DNA from: Paragonimus skrjabini miyazakii
Taxonomy: Eukaryota > Platyhelminthes > Trematoda > Plagiorchiida > Troglotrematidae
Length of the DNA stretch: 64,000 bases
NCBI GenBank assembly: GCA_014338405.1
Contig: JTDE01000118.1
Span: 210,968-274,967, forward strand
Direction: 5' to 3'
Each line of letters opens with the position of its first letter. The first letter of the stretch is position 1. Positions 12,901 to 25,545 of this stretch are shown here, piece by piece. The position numbers and the translations under genes are program-made. The notes below the pieces were generated by a model. It searched no databases, was not told the origin of the DNA, and saw only the letters and a list, made by a program, of their open reading frames with translations.

Positions 12901-15900
12901 CTTGAGGGGAAGTAGAAAGACACGGTAGACGGTACAAAACGATATCCTAGTGTCTTCATCAAGGGCGGTCCACGGGTTAGGTCGAAATGTGTTGGTTGGT
13001 GTTTAGCTTCAAACCGGAACGAGGTCAACTGGGCTATTGTTTACGAATCGTTTAAGTGGACGCTAGAAGTGTAACTTGTGCAGGTTGAATAACGAGCTCA
13101 TTCAAACGAATAAATCAAGAACAAGACAGCAGCATTTTATATTTCATTTTTTAGATATAGTATCGCCGTCCGCCTTGAGTGCAGTCCCATCAGAAAACGA
13201 GCAGCGTACGAGGTACTCTTGGTTGGATTAATTAATGTTTTTAACCCCGTCGCTGAGCCGCTCTTGGATGAATGCAGCAGGCGGATTTTTATCACCGATG
13301 ACAATTAAACTACATGGATGTACTTCATTCTAGCAATACATGCTGTAGGTGGATAATCAGCAGGTATGAAAATAGTTTTTGTATACCAGTTGCTTACTTT
13401 ACTTTAGTGGCATTTTTATTGTTTTATTAAAAATGGATTCAAATGTCAGTCGCTTTTGGTCACGTTTTCAACTAATTTGGAACAAGTTTTCTGGTACAAG
13501 TTGAGTATAAGTTTGTACCCTGTTTGTGGCTTTGACTGTGTCTGCAATGAGGACTGTACAAATTAAGTGAATGTGCCTGACAATGATCGATCTTGTCACA
13601 CGAAGTGTACATTTCGGGTGAGCTACGCCACACATAAACATGCACTTTTGTATCTTCATATTGTGCTCCCAATCGTCAATCGGCACTTGTTCAGAAGCTG
13701 GAGGGGCAACACAAACGTCCACGTGGGTAACGTCGATAAGATCAGTAGCTCAGTGTGCAAGACCGCATGAGAGAAGAAACAAAGCGAACAGGCATTAAGT
13801 AAAGTCTAAGTTACGAAACAGAAACTCAAAATTCCGCCCTGACCTCTTGGCTATTTGGGTCCGATCACTTGACGCATTCTGTACTTTATGTAGATCTCCC
13901 ACGGAAGCACATATTCTGATTGATCACGCAAACATACATAGTTTGCATCTTTCTTCGGCACTTTTCTTCACAATGGTCTGATTAAAATCCATAACGACAA
14001 AACTTAATTGGCTGTTACCAGCTTAAAAAACGCGCATTTTTTGGCTATTCACCTTATCCAGCCACTCTAACGTTTATGAGAAACACAAATCTCCGACCTA
14101 GTTAAGAAGGATATAGGTAATTTCTCTTTGGTCGTCTCCTGGTTGCTGATCATTGGTTTGCAACACTCTGTAGTCATTTTAACCAGATTTGGTCGCAGAG
14201 TATGTCTGAATGGGATAAGAGCAAGCACGCATTCAGTTACCTTTGCGCTGTTGGTTGAAGCGAGTACGCGAGTACGACTAGAGTACACCTGTATGAACAG
14301 TCGACATACACTTGTCAGTAAGTTGTCGCTTTTCGCAGCTCCGTTTAATTTTGCGCAGTGGCTACAACTAATAACTGAACATTTTCGAGATTCAAATGGT
14401 CGGGTTGCGTGCGTCCGGGTGAAACCTCATCGCCAGGTCGGTAGTGATTACCAGTTACAAAGGTAGCTGAAGGACGATAATCACATATTAAGAACAGTTG
14501 GAAGGAAATAAAACCAACAATTATCGGCTAAAAAGTATTGCGCCGGGACACGAACTAAAGTAAAGTCACCGACCAAAATGTGGCAACAATAAGTACAAAA
14601 CCAAAATGACCAATTAACGCTTATCGACGATGGGTGTGCCTGTGAATAAGTTGCAATTTTGTTGCGGGTGACTCAAATACAGCTATCTCCCTTGTTATCT
14701 TACTGCATTGTATTCCTTCGTGTCTTAAATGATAGACCAGGCTGTTTATTTAATTGTGTTCATTTCCATAGAGCCGTTTTATCTTCAGACATTAGTGTTT
14801 AAAGTCTTAATGAGGTTTTTGGGTTGGTTTCCCCTGTATAATGGACAGCCTTTTTAGATACCCCGTTTATAAGCTGCAAAATCACTCACACCATACTATC
14901 GTAAATAGTTACACGACCCACTGCAAAAAAAGAATTACGGTAAAATCGCATTAGCAAATGACGGGCACACCCGATGTCATGGGGAACTTAGCCATTTTCA
15001 CAAACTGGGTGGATAGCGAAGTGAAAATTCTCCCGCCAAAGTAACACCGAAATATGTTTCGAAGTCGTGGTCAATATTCTTATAAGGTAGCCGATGATAA
15101 ACAATGGAACTTACGTTTATGAAAGACACAAAGTGTACATTTTGTCAAGGATAGTTTAAATCCCTTACTACGAGAAAGCAAAACATGCATAGACAATGTA
15201 GTATCCAACATAAAAACACCATACACTAAGCCAGTCTACATGTTTTTACTCGGTTTGTAAACCTAGTTAAAGTACCATACATAAAGAATACCCCGCATGT
15301 CATTTGAGCAGTTAACCACCTTTACGAATGTGAAGACTGTAATGAGGAGTCTGCTGGATGTTAACACTTCATATTACATAAAATCTGTACTTCAGTCAAC
15401 AGATACCTCAACCTCTTAACCTGTTTTTGTTCAGATCGAATTCCAAATGTCATTGTTTAGTCAAGTGTAGGCGAAACATCATACAACGGAAGTAGCTTGT
15501 GCGCGGGAACCCCTAGTCATGAACAGGTTTTATACATCTAGCCCAATGAATACGTTCCTATTCTAGCATAGTCCACCTTCGGCGAGTTAGTGATAGAAAA
15601 ATGACATGGTTAGTTTTCTTCGGGAGGTTGAGCAAAATGGATAAAACATGAGTGACAGGCGCACCCACTTTATACTGGCCCATCTACACTTAATTAACAA
15701 CGGCAAGAATCGGCTCTTCAAGTTCAAACAGTTAACATGTATGTAATCAATCAATGGATCATTGAGTCAACAGAAGCGTCAAAATTGAGAGGGTGGGATG
15801 AGCTGATACGTCAAAGATTGGATTTACCATCACTGCAGTGACGGTGGAAACCTTACAAACACGTGTATCTGAATTCGTATCGGGTTTGACCTTCCGGGTA

Positions 15901-16852
15901 GCTACAAGTCGTCTATAACCCAACTCACATGCTATGATGAGGCGTTTTGATTACGGACTCAGTAGAGTCGAGAGATGGTCGTTTCCACCACAACGACGGA
16001 GATCTTGCATGTGCATATTTTGGAATCTTGTGTTGCTTTACTTTGATGCTTACGTTGATCTGTAAACATTCTATACCACATATTCGTAACGGTGCTCCAA
16101 AATCTAGTCAGACAAGAAGCGTGTGACCTAAGTCTGCTATCTGCCACCCGGACTATTTTTCGAAGTTTTTCAAGAATCTAATTTGTGTATAAAAAAGACA
16201 ATTCGGTTTCTCCCATAATTAGTTTGTCACTTCAACTTAAGATGAACTGAAGTTTGTAAATATCACGTGAACACTTTTTGCAATATTAGTGTATGTTGGT
16301 TATCATAAGATAGTGACCGCGTCAATGGACATTTCTGTAGCAGTTTTTAACAATTCAAACTTCGTTTTGTAACGTCATATATTCCTCTAGAAAATTTCCG
16401 ACGAAAACAATAATCTTGCTAATGAGTTTAGAGACGACCTCTATGTAGTCTAATTCAGTGGATTAGTATTTCAACGTACGTTCCACAGTTTGTAAGGTAG
16501 CATCGTTGCTGTTGAGTAGTCGAGGACTTGGTTAATTTCAAATTGAACATCACATTTGATCACATCTGTTGCTTTCAACAGGACTTTCCAACTGGCTTTC
16601 TTCAGTAAAACACCTGTACCAAAAAGTGCTGACAAGAGGATTTATTTGAGTGTAAAAGATTTGGTTACCTATGAATGTAGCTCAGGTTGAAACTTAGCAG
16701 TAAGTTTTAAACATTTGTCACGTGAAAGCCTTCAATGTCTAGAAGGCATTGGGCTCAAGATTGTTAATAACTGTAGTCAAATGTAGATACACAATTGCAC
16801 AAATTGTTTGCCTTTCAGAAATGCACGTATGTATTTACCGTAAAAATCAAAA
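9909..16852. other. Unassigned non-coding stretch
   Basis: About 7 kb without anything assignable. The longest frame, 14128-14466 on the plus strand, gives 112 residues without recognisable motifs and without flanking splice signals that I would trust. No RT, integrase or transposase motif was found. Confidence 0.45.
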
Positions 16853-17658
16853 GTACCAGAAGATCGGTCTTACAAGAAGGTAATACCATTTCGTATATTC
16901 TCATTAGATGCTACACATAACAGCGACGAACGTCTAAAAGGGTTAAATGAATGGATCACATAAACCAAGTTCATACATACACTGTCCTGTCATTAGTCAA
17001 CACCAGGGCAGACGAAGGACAAGCTGGTTGTGCATGGCAAACAGCGTCTCGAGTGTCCTAATGGATGACGGGCTTGTGCTGATGCATCAACACACGGACG
17101 ACGTTTATCGGATCGACCACATGACCGGTCTCCAGCACGTGTCTGGCGACCGAGGCAGCCAGTTTGCATTGTTTGGAGGAGTTGGGTCGGGTCACACCAT
17201 ACTAAATCCTCGATATGTTTGACGCAGGGGTCGGTCGGTTGTGTCAACATGAACGTCACCGCAGCCGCAGGTGAACTGATGAATACAGTGATTTGGTGAT
17301 ACTGAGTAGGCGCATTGTAGCTGCAGTGTACGTCCCCTGCCTGACCTGCGTCAGTGGCCGCGTTAGAAACGACAGACCGGTCATGTGGTCGATCCGATAA
17401 ACGTCGTCCGTGTGTTGATGCATCAGCACAAGCCCGTCATCCATTAGGACACTCGAGATGCTGTTTACCTTGCGCAACCAGCTCGTCCTTCGTCTGCCCT
17501 GGTTTTGACTAATGACAGGACAGTGTATGTATGAACTTGGTTTATGTGATCCATTCGTTCAACCCTTTTAGACGTTCGTCGCTGTTATGTGTAGCATCTA
17601 ATGGGAATATACGAAATGGTATTACCATCTTGTGACACCGGTCTTCTAGTTCCGGTAC
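16853..17658. repeat. Large inverted repeat (about 280-bp arms, 242-bp spacer)
   Basis: The left arm (16853-17131) is the reverse complement of the right arm (17374-17658). The inner 253 bp of each (16879-17131 and 17374-17626) align without any gap and, by my count, with only 9 substitutions, about 96% identity; the innermost 80 or so bases are identical. The outer 25 bp have small indels, and both arms end in GTACC/GGTAC. The arms and the spacer are more GC-rich than the surroundings. Each arm, read inward, keeps the same open frame including MDDGLVLMHQHTDDVYRID; I do not recognise this peptide. The structure could be a foldback or MITE-like element, a recent inverted duplication, or two inserted copies of one repeat. 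I saw no clear target-site duplication. Confidence 0.93.
17132..17373. other. Spacer between the arms of the large inverted repeat
   Basis: 242 bp separating the two arms, relatively GC-rich, with no internal inverted symmetry that I could see. The plus-strand frame of the left arm reads on into it for about 30 residues and then stops at 17220-17222. No protein or RNA family is recognised. Confidence 0.6.
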
Positions 17659-20600
17659 TCACATTAGTAACTGGGGGAGAATTAATTATAAATTGAACAG
17701 TACCTTCTTCAAGCGGCCCCACCGCCACAAACGGTACTCTATCCTTAGCGAACGTTGGTCCTTATGGCGGGCAATCATCTACAAAAACTCCACTAATGTT
17801 TTTTCAGTCACAAACGGTATGCTATTCACAATTCCTGTAACATTCTAGGTTAACCACTTGAAGTCCACCCGTCATTCAACATCAATGAGGGTGATTATCG
17901 CACACAAATCATTTCACGTGATCAACCTTTGAACATAAATTGAGCAATTTGTCTCCAAAAAACTTCGTTTTCATGTAATACACTTTGGGAACGAACAGCA
18001 ATGAACGCACACTCAACTTAGATTGTCCCAACCACTCTGCAATGTATAGATAGGTCAGTGATATCTGACTGGAAGACAGTATACCGTCGCTGTTGTGCTC
18101 CCTCGGCTGAGTTTCTCTGTGCAAGTATTAAAATGCAAGATGCTCTCGGTAAAAGTCTAGCTTACTTGGGCACGATGAGGAAAAAATTTGTAGGCATTTC
18201 CCATCATGCGTCTGAAAGTCAGCGCGCCCAAATAAAGTGAACTGAAGTGAAACATATAGAGAAACGAAGGTCGTGTTCCGCTTAACAGCATCATATCACA
18301 AGTTAGATTGTGACGTTTGTGATTATGAAAGATGAAAAGGTTAATTTCTTTTATAGGTCACTATTAACTGGCTAAAACTGTGTATTCACTGAATACAGGT
18401 GAACACAGAATTGATTTTACATCTCAGTAAATAGTCCATCTGTAATAAGAAATGTGTACTGGTTAACCATAATTATCAATGACTGAGTTTCGTTAATAAT
18501 TCATAGGTAAGCAGTGAACAAACGAAAGAATATCAGGCAGACATCAGGACTCGTAGTATGCAGAAAGTGCGTAAACCTTGATTTTGTACACACATTATTT
18601 TGTTGTACTTCGCAAAATAATAATAGACTAAAATCAAGTGAATGCCTATAGGAAACCAATGTAGATTTATCAATAACCTGAAGATCAGTCACATTGTATG
18701 GGATGCTTAACTAAAGAACCTGTGAAACAAGGAAGGTGAGATGCGCATTCAGTGAAAGAACAAACCTACATTAGGAAAGTGAGGCTATAAATGATGTGGA
18801 CTAATGAAAGATTTCAGACGCGAAAAATGAAGGACTCCTTGACATTTTCGAAAATCTGAGTTATCTGAAGGGACCATCCCATAAAAATTGAAAAAGAGCA
18901 ACACATTGACTCAAAAAATAATGAGCTCGGATAAAGCCTTCCTGCCCAGGTGGAGATATTGGTAACAGTACAAGTGCCTTTTAGTGATAATTGTACATAG
19001 ACGAACATAACATATGTCTCCAAAACGAATCTGTTCACCCGAAGGCCCATTTCATTTCTCTCTTATATATGTGCATTAATGGGCTGTTCACCACGTTCTA
19101 GTAATACAATCTCCCGTTTCATCTACTCATCAAAACTTTTTTTTTTTTTAAAAAAATATACCCAACTAACATAAAATGGTAAGCCTTTGTGTCATCTTCC
19201 GTTGAGTTATGATGCTTGTTGGTGTAAGATTTTAATATCACAATGTCTTATTTTCTCCGTTTCGTAGGAAAATCTTATGCAATCAGGGCCAGTAAAGTGA
19301 GTAAAAAGAGAATTGGTGTGTTAGTCACTCGAATCGTTCTCTTCCTAAAAATTGAACACTCTAGGTTCGGTGATCTCATTTAATCGACTGGATGTGTATA
19401 ATTAGAAAAGATCATACCGTAAAAAAATTGGTTACTAGACAGAAGGGAAGATGTCGCTGTAGCAATCTCTGACTTCACACACCATCGTGCCTGAGCAAAA
19501 ATAACCATCTGAGAGGTGACCGTTTAAAACTACTGCATTAAATAAGTCGTTTGATTGACAGAAAACACTGTTTTAAGGTCCGGATGTACCCGATATGGAA
19601 CAACCTATCAGATTCTGCCAAAACCGCATCATCGGTACCTAACCTAGAGTATAAACTTGATGCACATGTTTGGGATGCCAAACCAAGTATTCAGGTAACG
19701 TGATCATCGGAATAATTGCAATGGAATGAAGATACTGTCGGCATCCCCCTGTTGAATTTAGTCAGCTGTTGTCTGCTTTACCTTTTGCTATCAAAAAACG
19801 TTTTACATTCGCAATGATTGATTCTTTTATCCAAAATAAGAAATTGTAGCTAAGGGATAGTTCTACTTATAAATCCAAAACTGTGCGACTGTCAGTAGTC
19901 TGTGAAAATTCATTGACGTTGAACTATATCGATCGGATTTCAGTTATATCAGCACATCTCTACGGAAGAATCGGAAACTGCGGAATATTATCATCTTCAC
20001 GAGTTTTCATTCCAGTTGGTTCTTAGAAGGGTATCGCCAACTGTTCCGTCAGTATTACACCATGCATTGGGAATATCCCAAATATTCACAAAATCAAAAA
20101 CTAAAGCGTTCACATCGAGGGTTCGAAACTTTAATGACCGACTCACAATGAGGACATGACCTAAGCCGAGACTATCTATGATATCCTAGTGGAAGTCGTG
20201 TATGGAGGTGATTGAGGCTTTCATAAAATTAAAGAACTGAAAGCAGCGAACGACACATATATAAGGTGACTTTTCTGAAAAACACACCAATCTAATGCAG
20301 TTTATCAATAAAGAGCAAAAAAAGTTTCAGTCTTCCATTAATTAATCACTTATTCATTCATTTCATCCGATGTTTATTAGCAGGTTGTAATCCGGCATAA
20401 CTTTGTCATATTTCCATGTCTGTAAAGTTCACTTCAAAGTTAAATACTCTCCGTAACCCTCTCAGTTCACACACATTACCTTTCAGTTCCAAACTTCTAC
20501 GTAATACGGACAGACGTAGTTTGAGGAAACAACTGCCTTGACACTTTTATACTTACCGCGTTATTATGCGGCGTCAAAACTGACAACTGATGATAATTAT

Positions 20601-23257
20601 TGGTTAATTCACATTGTTTATTAATTCGAATGACGTCGTCCGAATCTGACGGGTTGTTGTTCAGTCAATCAAACTATCTTAACGGTTACGCATTCAGACG
20701 AATTACCTGTCTAACATGCCGTATCCAACACAAAACCTGTCCCGAATTTGACAATCTCCTGGTTCACATTTCAAAGGATAATGTGATCTGTGAAAGGGGC
20801 CATGTTTATTGGAGCAAAATCCGGCACAGTGTCTAACAATCAATGTCCAGCGCACCCTGTGGAAGCCAAAGCCCCACAAGGATAGCGATTTTAACTATGA
20901 CAGCCACGTTGGCGCTAGATCCACTAGCACATATCCTTCTTCATATTTTGGCATCGTACTTGGCCACACACTCTGTCAAATCTACTCGGGTATTGTCAAA
21001 CACTTCTGTGCGACGTATCCGGAGTGATGATTGTCATGTACCATGCATCAGGCTGAACAACAAATTCTACCTTGATGTCACCACACAAGTTAAACCGTAG
21101 GGCGTCCTACGGTGAGTAATGTTGTCGCCACGATTTACACAGTTTCGCCCAGCAAACTGAATATGTCCTACCCCGTAGGCTCCCACTGTAACAATTGGTG
21201 GTCCGCAAAATTGAAAAGTATTTCTATCATGCTATTCGAAGTTTGATAAGTTCAAACATTTTGCTACATAGTTTTTTATTCTTGCATATTTGTTGTTATG
21301 TACCTATCGTTATTGGTGTTACTCACCTTTTGATTGTAAATAACGTTTGCGTTAATTTGAGCAATTTTTGTTTGACCAATATGGATACGGTATTTTGATT
21401 TGCAGATTATTCAATGAGTTTTGTATTCCGGATATTTTCACTAGGCTAACGAATCAGTCGGAATGTGATACAGAACTGGAAGATGTCAGGTTGTTAGGTA
21501 AGTCAGCACCTGATACAATGACTAACAAATTATTGTGTCACGGTACTTTAAATGCGAAAATATCCCGTTTACCGCTAACCTACCGGGGCTATCAATAGTA
21601 CTAACAGGTATTTTCAGATGTGTTTAAAGTTCTCATCCATAATCCAAGGTGTATCGTCTATACTGTTTAGAAACCAGATTTAGTTTTAAGTTATGTAAGA
21701 GTCAGCATAGAAATTACCAAAATTACGTCACTTACTAATAAATGGTTTTCTTCTAGTGCAGGTTGTCTCAACCTTTAGACATCTAATCCTTCAGATTTCA
21801 CCTACAACCTGGTAGTTCGGGTGCAAACATACACTTTCAAATATTTTGATTTCGTCTTTTTACCCATCAGTAGAACTCCTGTGATGTCTGCAAATTGCCA
21901 TATATATTTGCAAGTAGCCATGGTTGATCACCTGAAGTAGTAGATATACATGCCAGTCTGTGCTTATTTCTCATCTGTGTTCGCATGTTTAGACTGGTGC
22001 CAAAAACTTTGTAATGACATAATTGACATAAAAACCGTGCGACCAGTAATATTTCCTTGTTTTTGGCCAAAAAGCTTTCTGTTTCTGTTCACCGTTCCTA
22101 TGTAGTCGATCCTTTCATGCGTGCAACCGATGAAAGCAAAAACGGTAATGTACTGTAATATCTGTTGTCATGGCTTGTTAACCATGACTTGTGGCGTTTG
22201 CTTCGGAAGGAGATGTCTTTTCACAGTGTTTCTTTTCAGTCCACCATCTCATTATTTCCAGCTCATTATGAATAATTAAATCGAGGATGAAATGATTGTC
22301 CTATTCCGTACGTTTGAACGATATGTTGACATGTTGGCGAGTATTCAAGACCATGTTGTCCAGATAGTTGACCCGGTAACATAATATGAGTTGCCAAATC
22401 TTTTCCAAAATTATCTACCTCAGAGTAAACAAATTGGGTGCGAAGGTTCTCCACATAAAAGACGTTCTATGTGCAGATCCCAATGCCAGAAATATCAGTT
22501 CAGTCTGCATGGCCACACTTTTAAATGATGGTACAATAGAATGAAGCGGATTTTTAGTCTTTATAAGAAGCTTTCTCAGATCGACGTGCACATGTACACA
22601 TTTGTACAGCATACTAGAGGTTTCTGACATCTCGTATTTTGCAGAATCCATTACTCGAACTGTAGTAGTGATTCGTTTCCCCCCGTGTACAATTACCCGT
22701 GTTTGTACATTTATTAAAGAATGTGAGCAATAATTTTACCTTATATAAGACTAGTCTGTGTACTAATCAGTACTTGTGCATTTTCATTGTTGCATTTCAA
22801 GTGTAGACAGAATAATGTCTTCTAAACCAGGCATAACTCAACGCCCTTCCGTTATAGAAGGTTCGTCATATCATGTATACCAGACAAAAAGTTAGCTTGA
22901 TATAAATTTAGGAGTAAACCGAACTGTCTGAATGACTGGAATCACGTAATTTACTGCCGTCCACAATATAACATCAAACAGGTAACTATATTTCATGTCT
23001 ACCGAATATTTGTACCACACCTGGAAGACTATAGAAGAGATATAGTGAGCATACACGCAGTGTGTCATTCACTAACACACCCTCTACTTAGCATGTGGCC
23101 ACATAAAAGAATGCGTTCTTGAAAACTAGGTTGTGTTACAGAACCAGGCGTTGTCTAAATAGCGCTCCCCTACAGTAAGACGCAGTGCACTGCTATTGCA
23201 CTGGCGAGATCAAACGTCAAATGTTGAATCCGTCAGCTGAAATGACTAACATCACTC
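17659..23257. other. Unassigned non-coding stretch
   Basis: No assignable gene. There is a T13/A7 homopolymer junction at 19137-19156. Two overlapping plus-strand frames at 20600-21100 reach 72-85 residues but show no motif and read in different phases, so I do not call a gene. Confidence 0.45.
19137..19156. repeat. T13/A7 homopolymer junction
   Basis: Thirteen T directly followed by seven A. It is a simple repeat. It could be the remnant of poly(A) tails from elements inserted on opposite strands, but no adjacent element was recognised. Confidence 0.8.
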
Positions 23258-23975
23258 ATGATTGTGAAGGAGAATAATCTTAGGTTAGCTGTACCTGCGT
23301 TTCGTCTTTGCAAGCTTCTTGCTATATGCACCAATATCATACAGTTCCCATTCCGTTGACAATTTTATCGCCGGAAAGATGGTGTAGCCATGGCTAGTTC
23401 TATTGTCCTATTGTGCTAGCCAACATTATTCTGGCTTCTGTCGGGAAACAAGCAATATTGTTGTCAGTTTGGTAAATTTACACAGAGTACGTTGGTGACA
23501 TACTTGTATTGTGTGAATCGCACAACCAAATATAAATTATGCATACATATCTCAACAGTCTGCACCACAACATCAAATTCACCGCTGAAGTCAAGGAGGA
23601 AATTCAGATATTTCTTGTGGATATCAGACCTATTAGACGTAAAGCCGGTGCCCTCTCTAGAATCACGTCCCCAAAGAAGACGTGGATTGACCAGTTATTG
23701 CACGTTAGAAGCTTAGCAAAAATCGCAAACAAGGGGAGACTCGTGTGGATACGGTTAACAAATTCGTAAAATCTATTCGGGTAAGCATATTTTAGGTCAG
23801 GCTTCTTTTATCTAACAGACTCTTAACCAAAACAGATATCCGACTGGTTTTATCCACAAGTATTATAAACCCATCAGCGCAGACAGAAGGCATATGTTGG
23901 GATGTGTTAACATTTCTTTTACTCTCTTCAGTCGCAAACGTAAAACATGCGAGTTATACATAACACACAAGTATA
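23258..23975 (+). mobile_element. PLE-1: Penelope-like element fragment, RT catalytic box YVGD
   Basis: A decayed internal piece of a Penelope-like retroelement. The frame at 23273-23419 reads LRLAVPAFRLCKLLAIC, then IIQFPFR-stop-QFYRRKDGVAMASS, matching the thumb-side helix and motif B (DGVAMGSP in the family). A second frame at 23488-23769 holds the catalytic box, here YVGD instead of YVDD (23488-23499), then one stop, then HTYLNSLHHNIKFTAEV and the segment that normally reads FLDVxxxRxDG and YRKxTWTGQ. A third frame near 23840-23970 gives YPTGFIHKYYKP. The second catalytic Asp is changed to Gly (first Asp of the DD pair), and there are stops and phase changes. The GIY-YIG endonuclease part is absent on this side. 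PLE-2 lies immediately downstream on the opposite strand. Confidence 0.87.
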
Positions 23976-24019
23976 GATAGAGAGAATATGGACACGTATT
24001 CAGTCAAACCATGTATTAT

Positions 24020-24862
24020 GTCATCACCACCACGGCAACCCTATAGGTTGCTTCAACCTTTTCTGTGCACATAGCACCAGCTGGTGAGTTCTGATCAACA
24101 TGGCTTCGCTAAAGGCTTCGAGTTCTGATGGCGTGACAATATTGAATGATCTAAGTGGGTCAACCTGGTGACCTGTTATCGTGAGGTATCTGGCAATCGG
24201 TGATACTGGGCTTCGAGTAACGGAGTTTTGATCAAACCCTGCTTGTATGTTATCAGGGCAAAGCTGGAGAAATGAAGATATTGTCCGCCGCAAGTTGCTT
24301 TGCGATGGATCGATCGCTGTAATGTTCCATCCCCACGCCTAGTGATGAGTACATCTAAGAATGCTAAACTGCCGTTTGATTCTCTTTCGTGAGACAAAGA
24401 TAGGTTCGGATGAATAGAGTTAATAAGGTTAAGAAATAAATCAAAATGATCAGTATCCGTAAAAAATTAAAATATCATCAACATACCTCCTGTGCAATAA
24501 GGCTTTGGCAATATTACCAGTGACTTGTTGTTCAATCATTCCCAAGAAAATGTCGGCTGATGCTAAGCCTAAACGGGCTATCTATAGCCACTCCGTCTAC
24601 TTGTCTATAAGAAAGCCCTTTAAAATTGAACCCGATATTTTCTGTACAAAGTAAAATGAGATTCTTAAAGTATTCAAGTGGAATACCTACATTATAGTTT
24701 TGGCTGGAAATAAAATCACATAAAATTTCAACTTTCTCATGAATAGGAACGTTAGTAAAAGAGAATCAACGTTAATCGACATCTTGCCGTGTCTTCTGTC
24801 AGACAGTGACCGAACAGGCTTTAGCTTTTCACTTATGAAGCCAACATTAGCTGCTCATATAA
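24020..24862 (-). mobile_element. PLE-2: Penelope-like element, minus strand, with internal deletion and intact YVDD
   Basis: Read on the minus strand from about 24862 downward. The frame starting at 24782 gives MSINVDSLFTNVPIHEKVE (motif A: the family has D-V-x-SLFTN), then GIPLEYFKNLILLCTENIG and RQVDGVAIDSP (24575-24597; motif B, normally DGVAMGSP). After a phase change comes LLHRRYVDDILIF, with the catalytic YVDD intact at 24474-24485. Then 24176-24397 gives SHERESNGSLAFLDVLITR and GQYLHFSSFALITYKQGL. The last frame, 24024-24293, holds the end of the GIY-YIG region: TGHQVDPLRSFNIVTPSEL and LCAQKRLKQPIGLPW, close to the usual C-terminus of the family. Roughly 150-200 residues expected between the last two blocks are missing, so the copy carries an internal deletion as well as frameshifts. 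Confidence 0.88.
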
Positions 24863-25039
24863 GGTGGGTTGTAAACCTACCTTCGTATTGCGTTACATTA
24901 GTGTATCAATAAATACTCCTGAAGGAAGTATTTGTTCAACATATTGATAAGGATTTGAGTCAAGAAGACCATGACTATCCTTCCATGTATGAACCAATTA
25001 GGCCTTGCCTCGGAAGATCTACACCCGTGCTATTCTAAT

Positions 25040-25096
25040 TTCTGGGATGAAACTTCTGGGGTGCAACTTCTGAGCGCAACTTCTAGGGTGAAACCG
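25040..25096 (+). repeat. Short minisatellite, about 4 copies of a 13-14-bp unit
   Basis: Four consecutive variants of TCTGGGRTGMAACT: TCTGGGATGAAACT, TCTGGGGTGCAACT, TCTGAGCGCAACT and TCTAGGGTGAAAC. The units differ by substitutions and one lost base. There is no sign of coding use. Confidence 0.75.
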
Positions 25097-25481
25097 TGAA
25101 TCAGCAGCCCTCATTCCACAGCCAAGTCGGTCGCCATACTTTGGTATCAGACGGTCATCTTTAGTTGATGCAGGCAGAGTCAACTGCAACAACTATCGGA
25201 TGGATAAGCCGCACACAGCTGGTCACGTGGTTGACCGGCGCGATAAAACAAGCAATCATGGCTATAACACTTTGATTCATTCACTCTGGGTGACTGGCTA
25301 TTTAGCCAGAATAGATGTAAAACTGCTGCAAAGTGCGAGTGGCAGCCAGGTTGTATACATCATCTAACTAACTTACGGATGTTGACTGCTCTGGTCTGTT
25401 GTTGATCCAACCTGTTGGAAAACAATAAAAGATGTAATTACGAACTAATTCCCAGTTGATTCTGACACATCAATCACGAAT

Positions 25482-25545
25482 CGTGAACACTTCCTTTACA
25501 CTTTTCAGTCCAAAACGTAAAAAAGTGGAATATATGAGAATTGCA
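25482..25545 (+). repeat. Segment similar to 23905-23965 of PLE-1
   Basis: About 60 bp align with the 3' end of PLE-1: both contain a TTTAC-pyrimidine-TTCAGTC stretch followed by AAACGTAAAA, and both encode a peptide of the form SFTLFSxKRK. By eye roughly two thirds of positions match. It flanks PLE-2 on the far side from PLE-1, so it could be the continuation of a PLE interrupted by PLE-2, or a separate small fragment. The similarity is short and could be weaker than it looks. Confidence 0.35.

Noticed and set aside
14128..14466. Plus-strand frame of 112 residues whose end faintly recalls an integrase tail.
   Set aside because: The resemblance is limited to a few residues (DSNGRVACVRVK), with no integrase core nearby.
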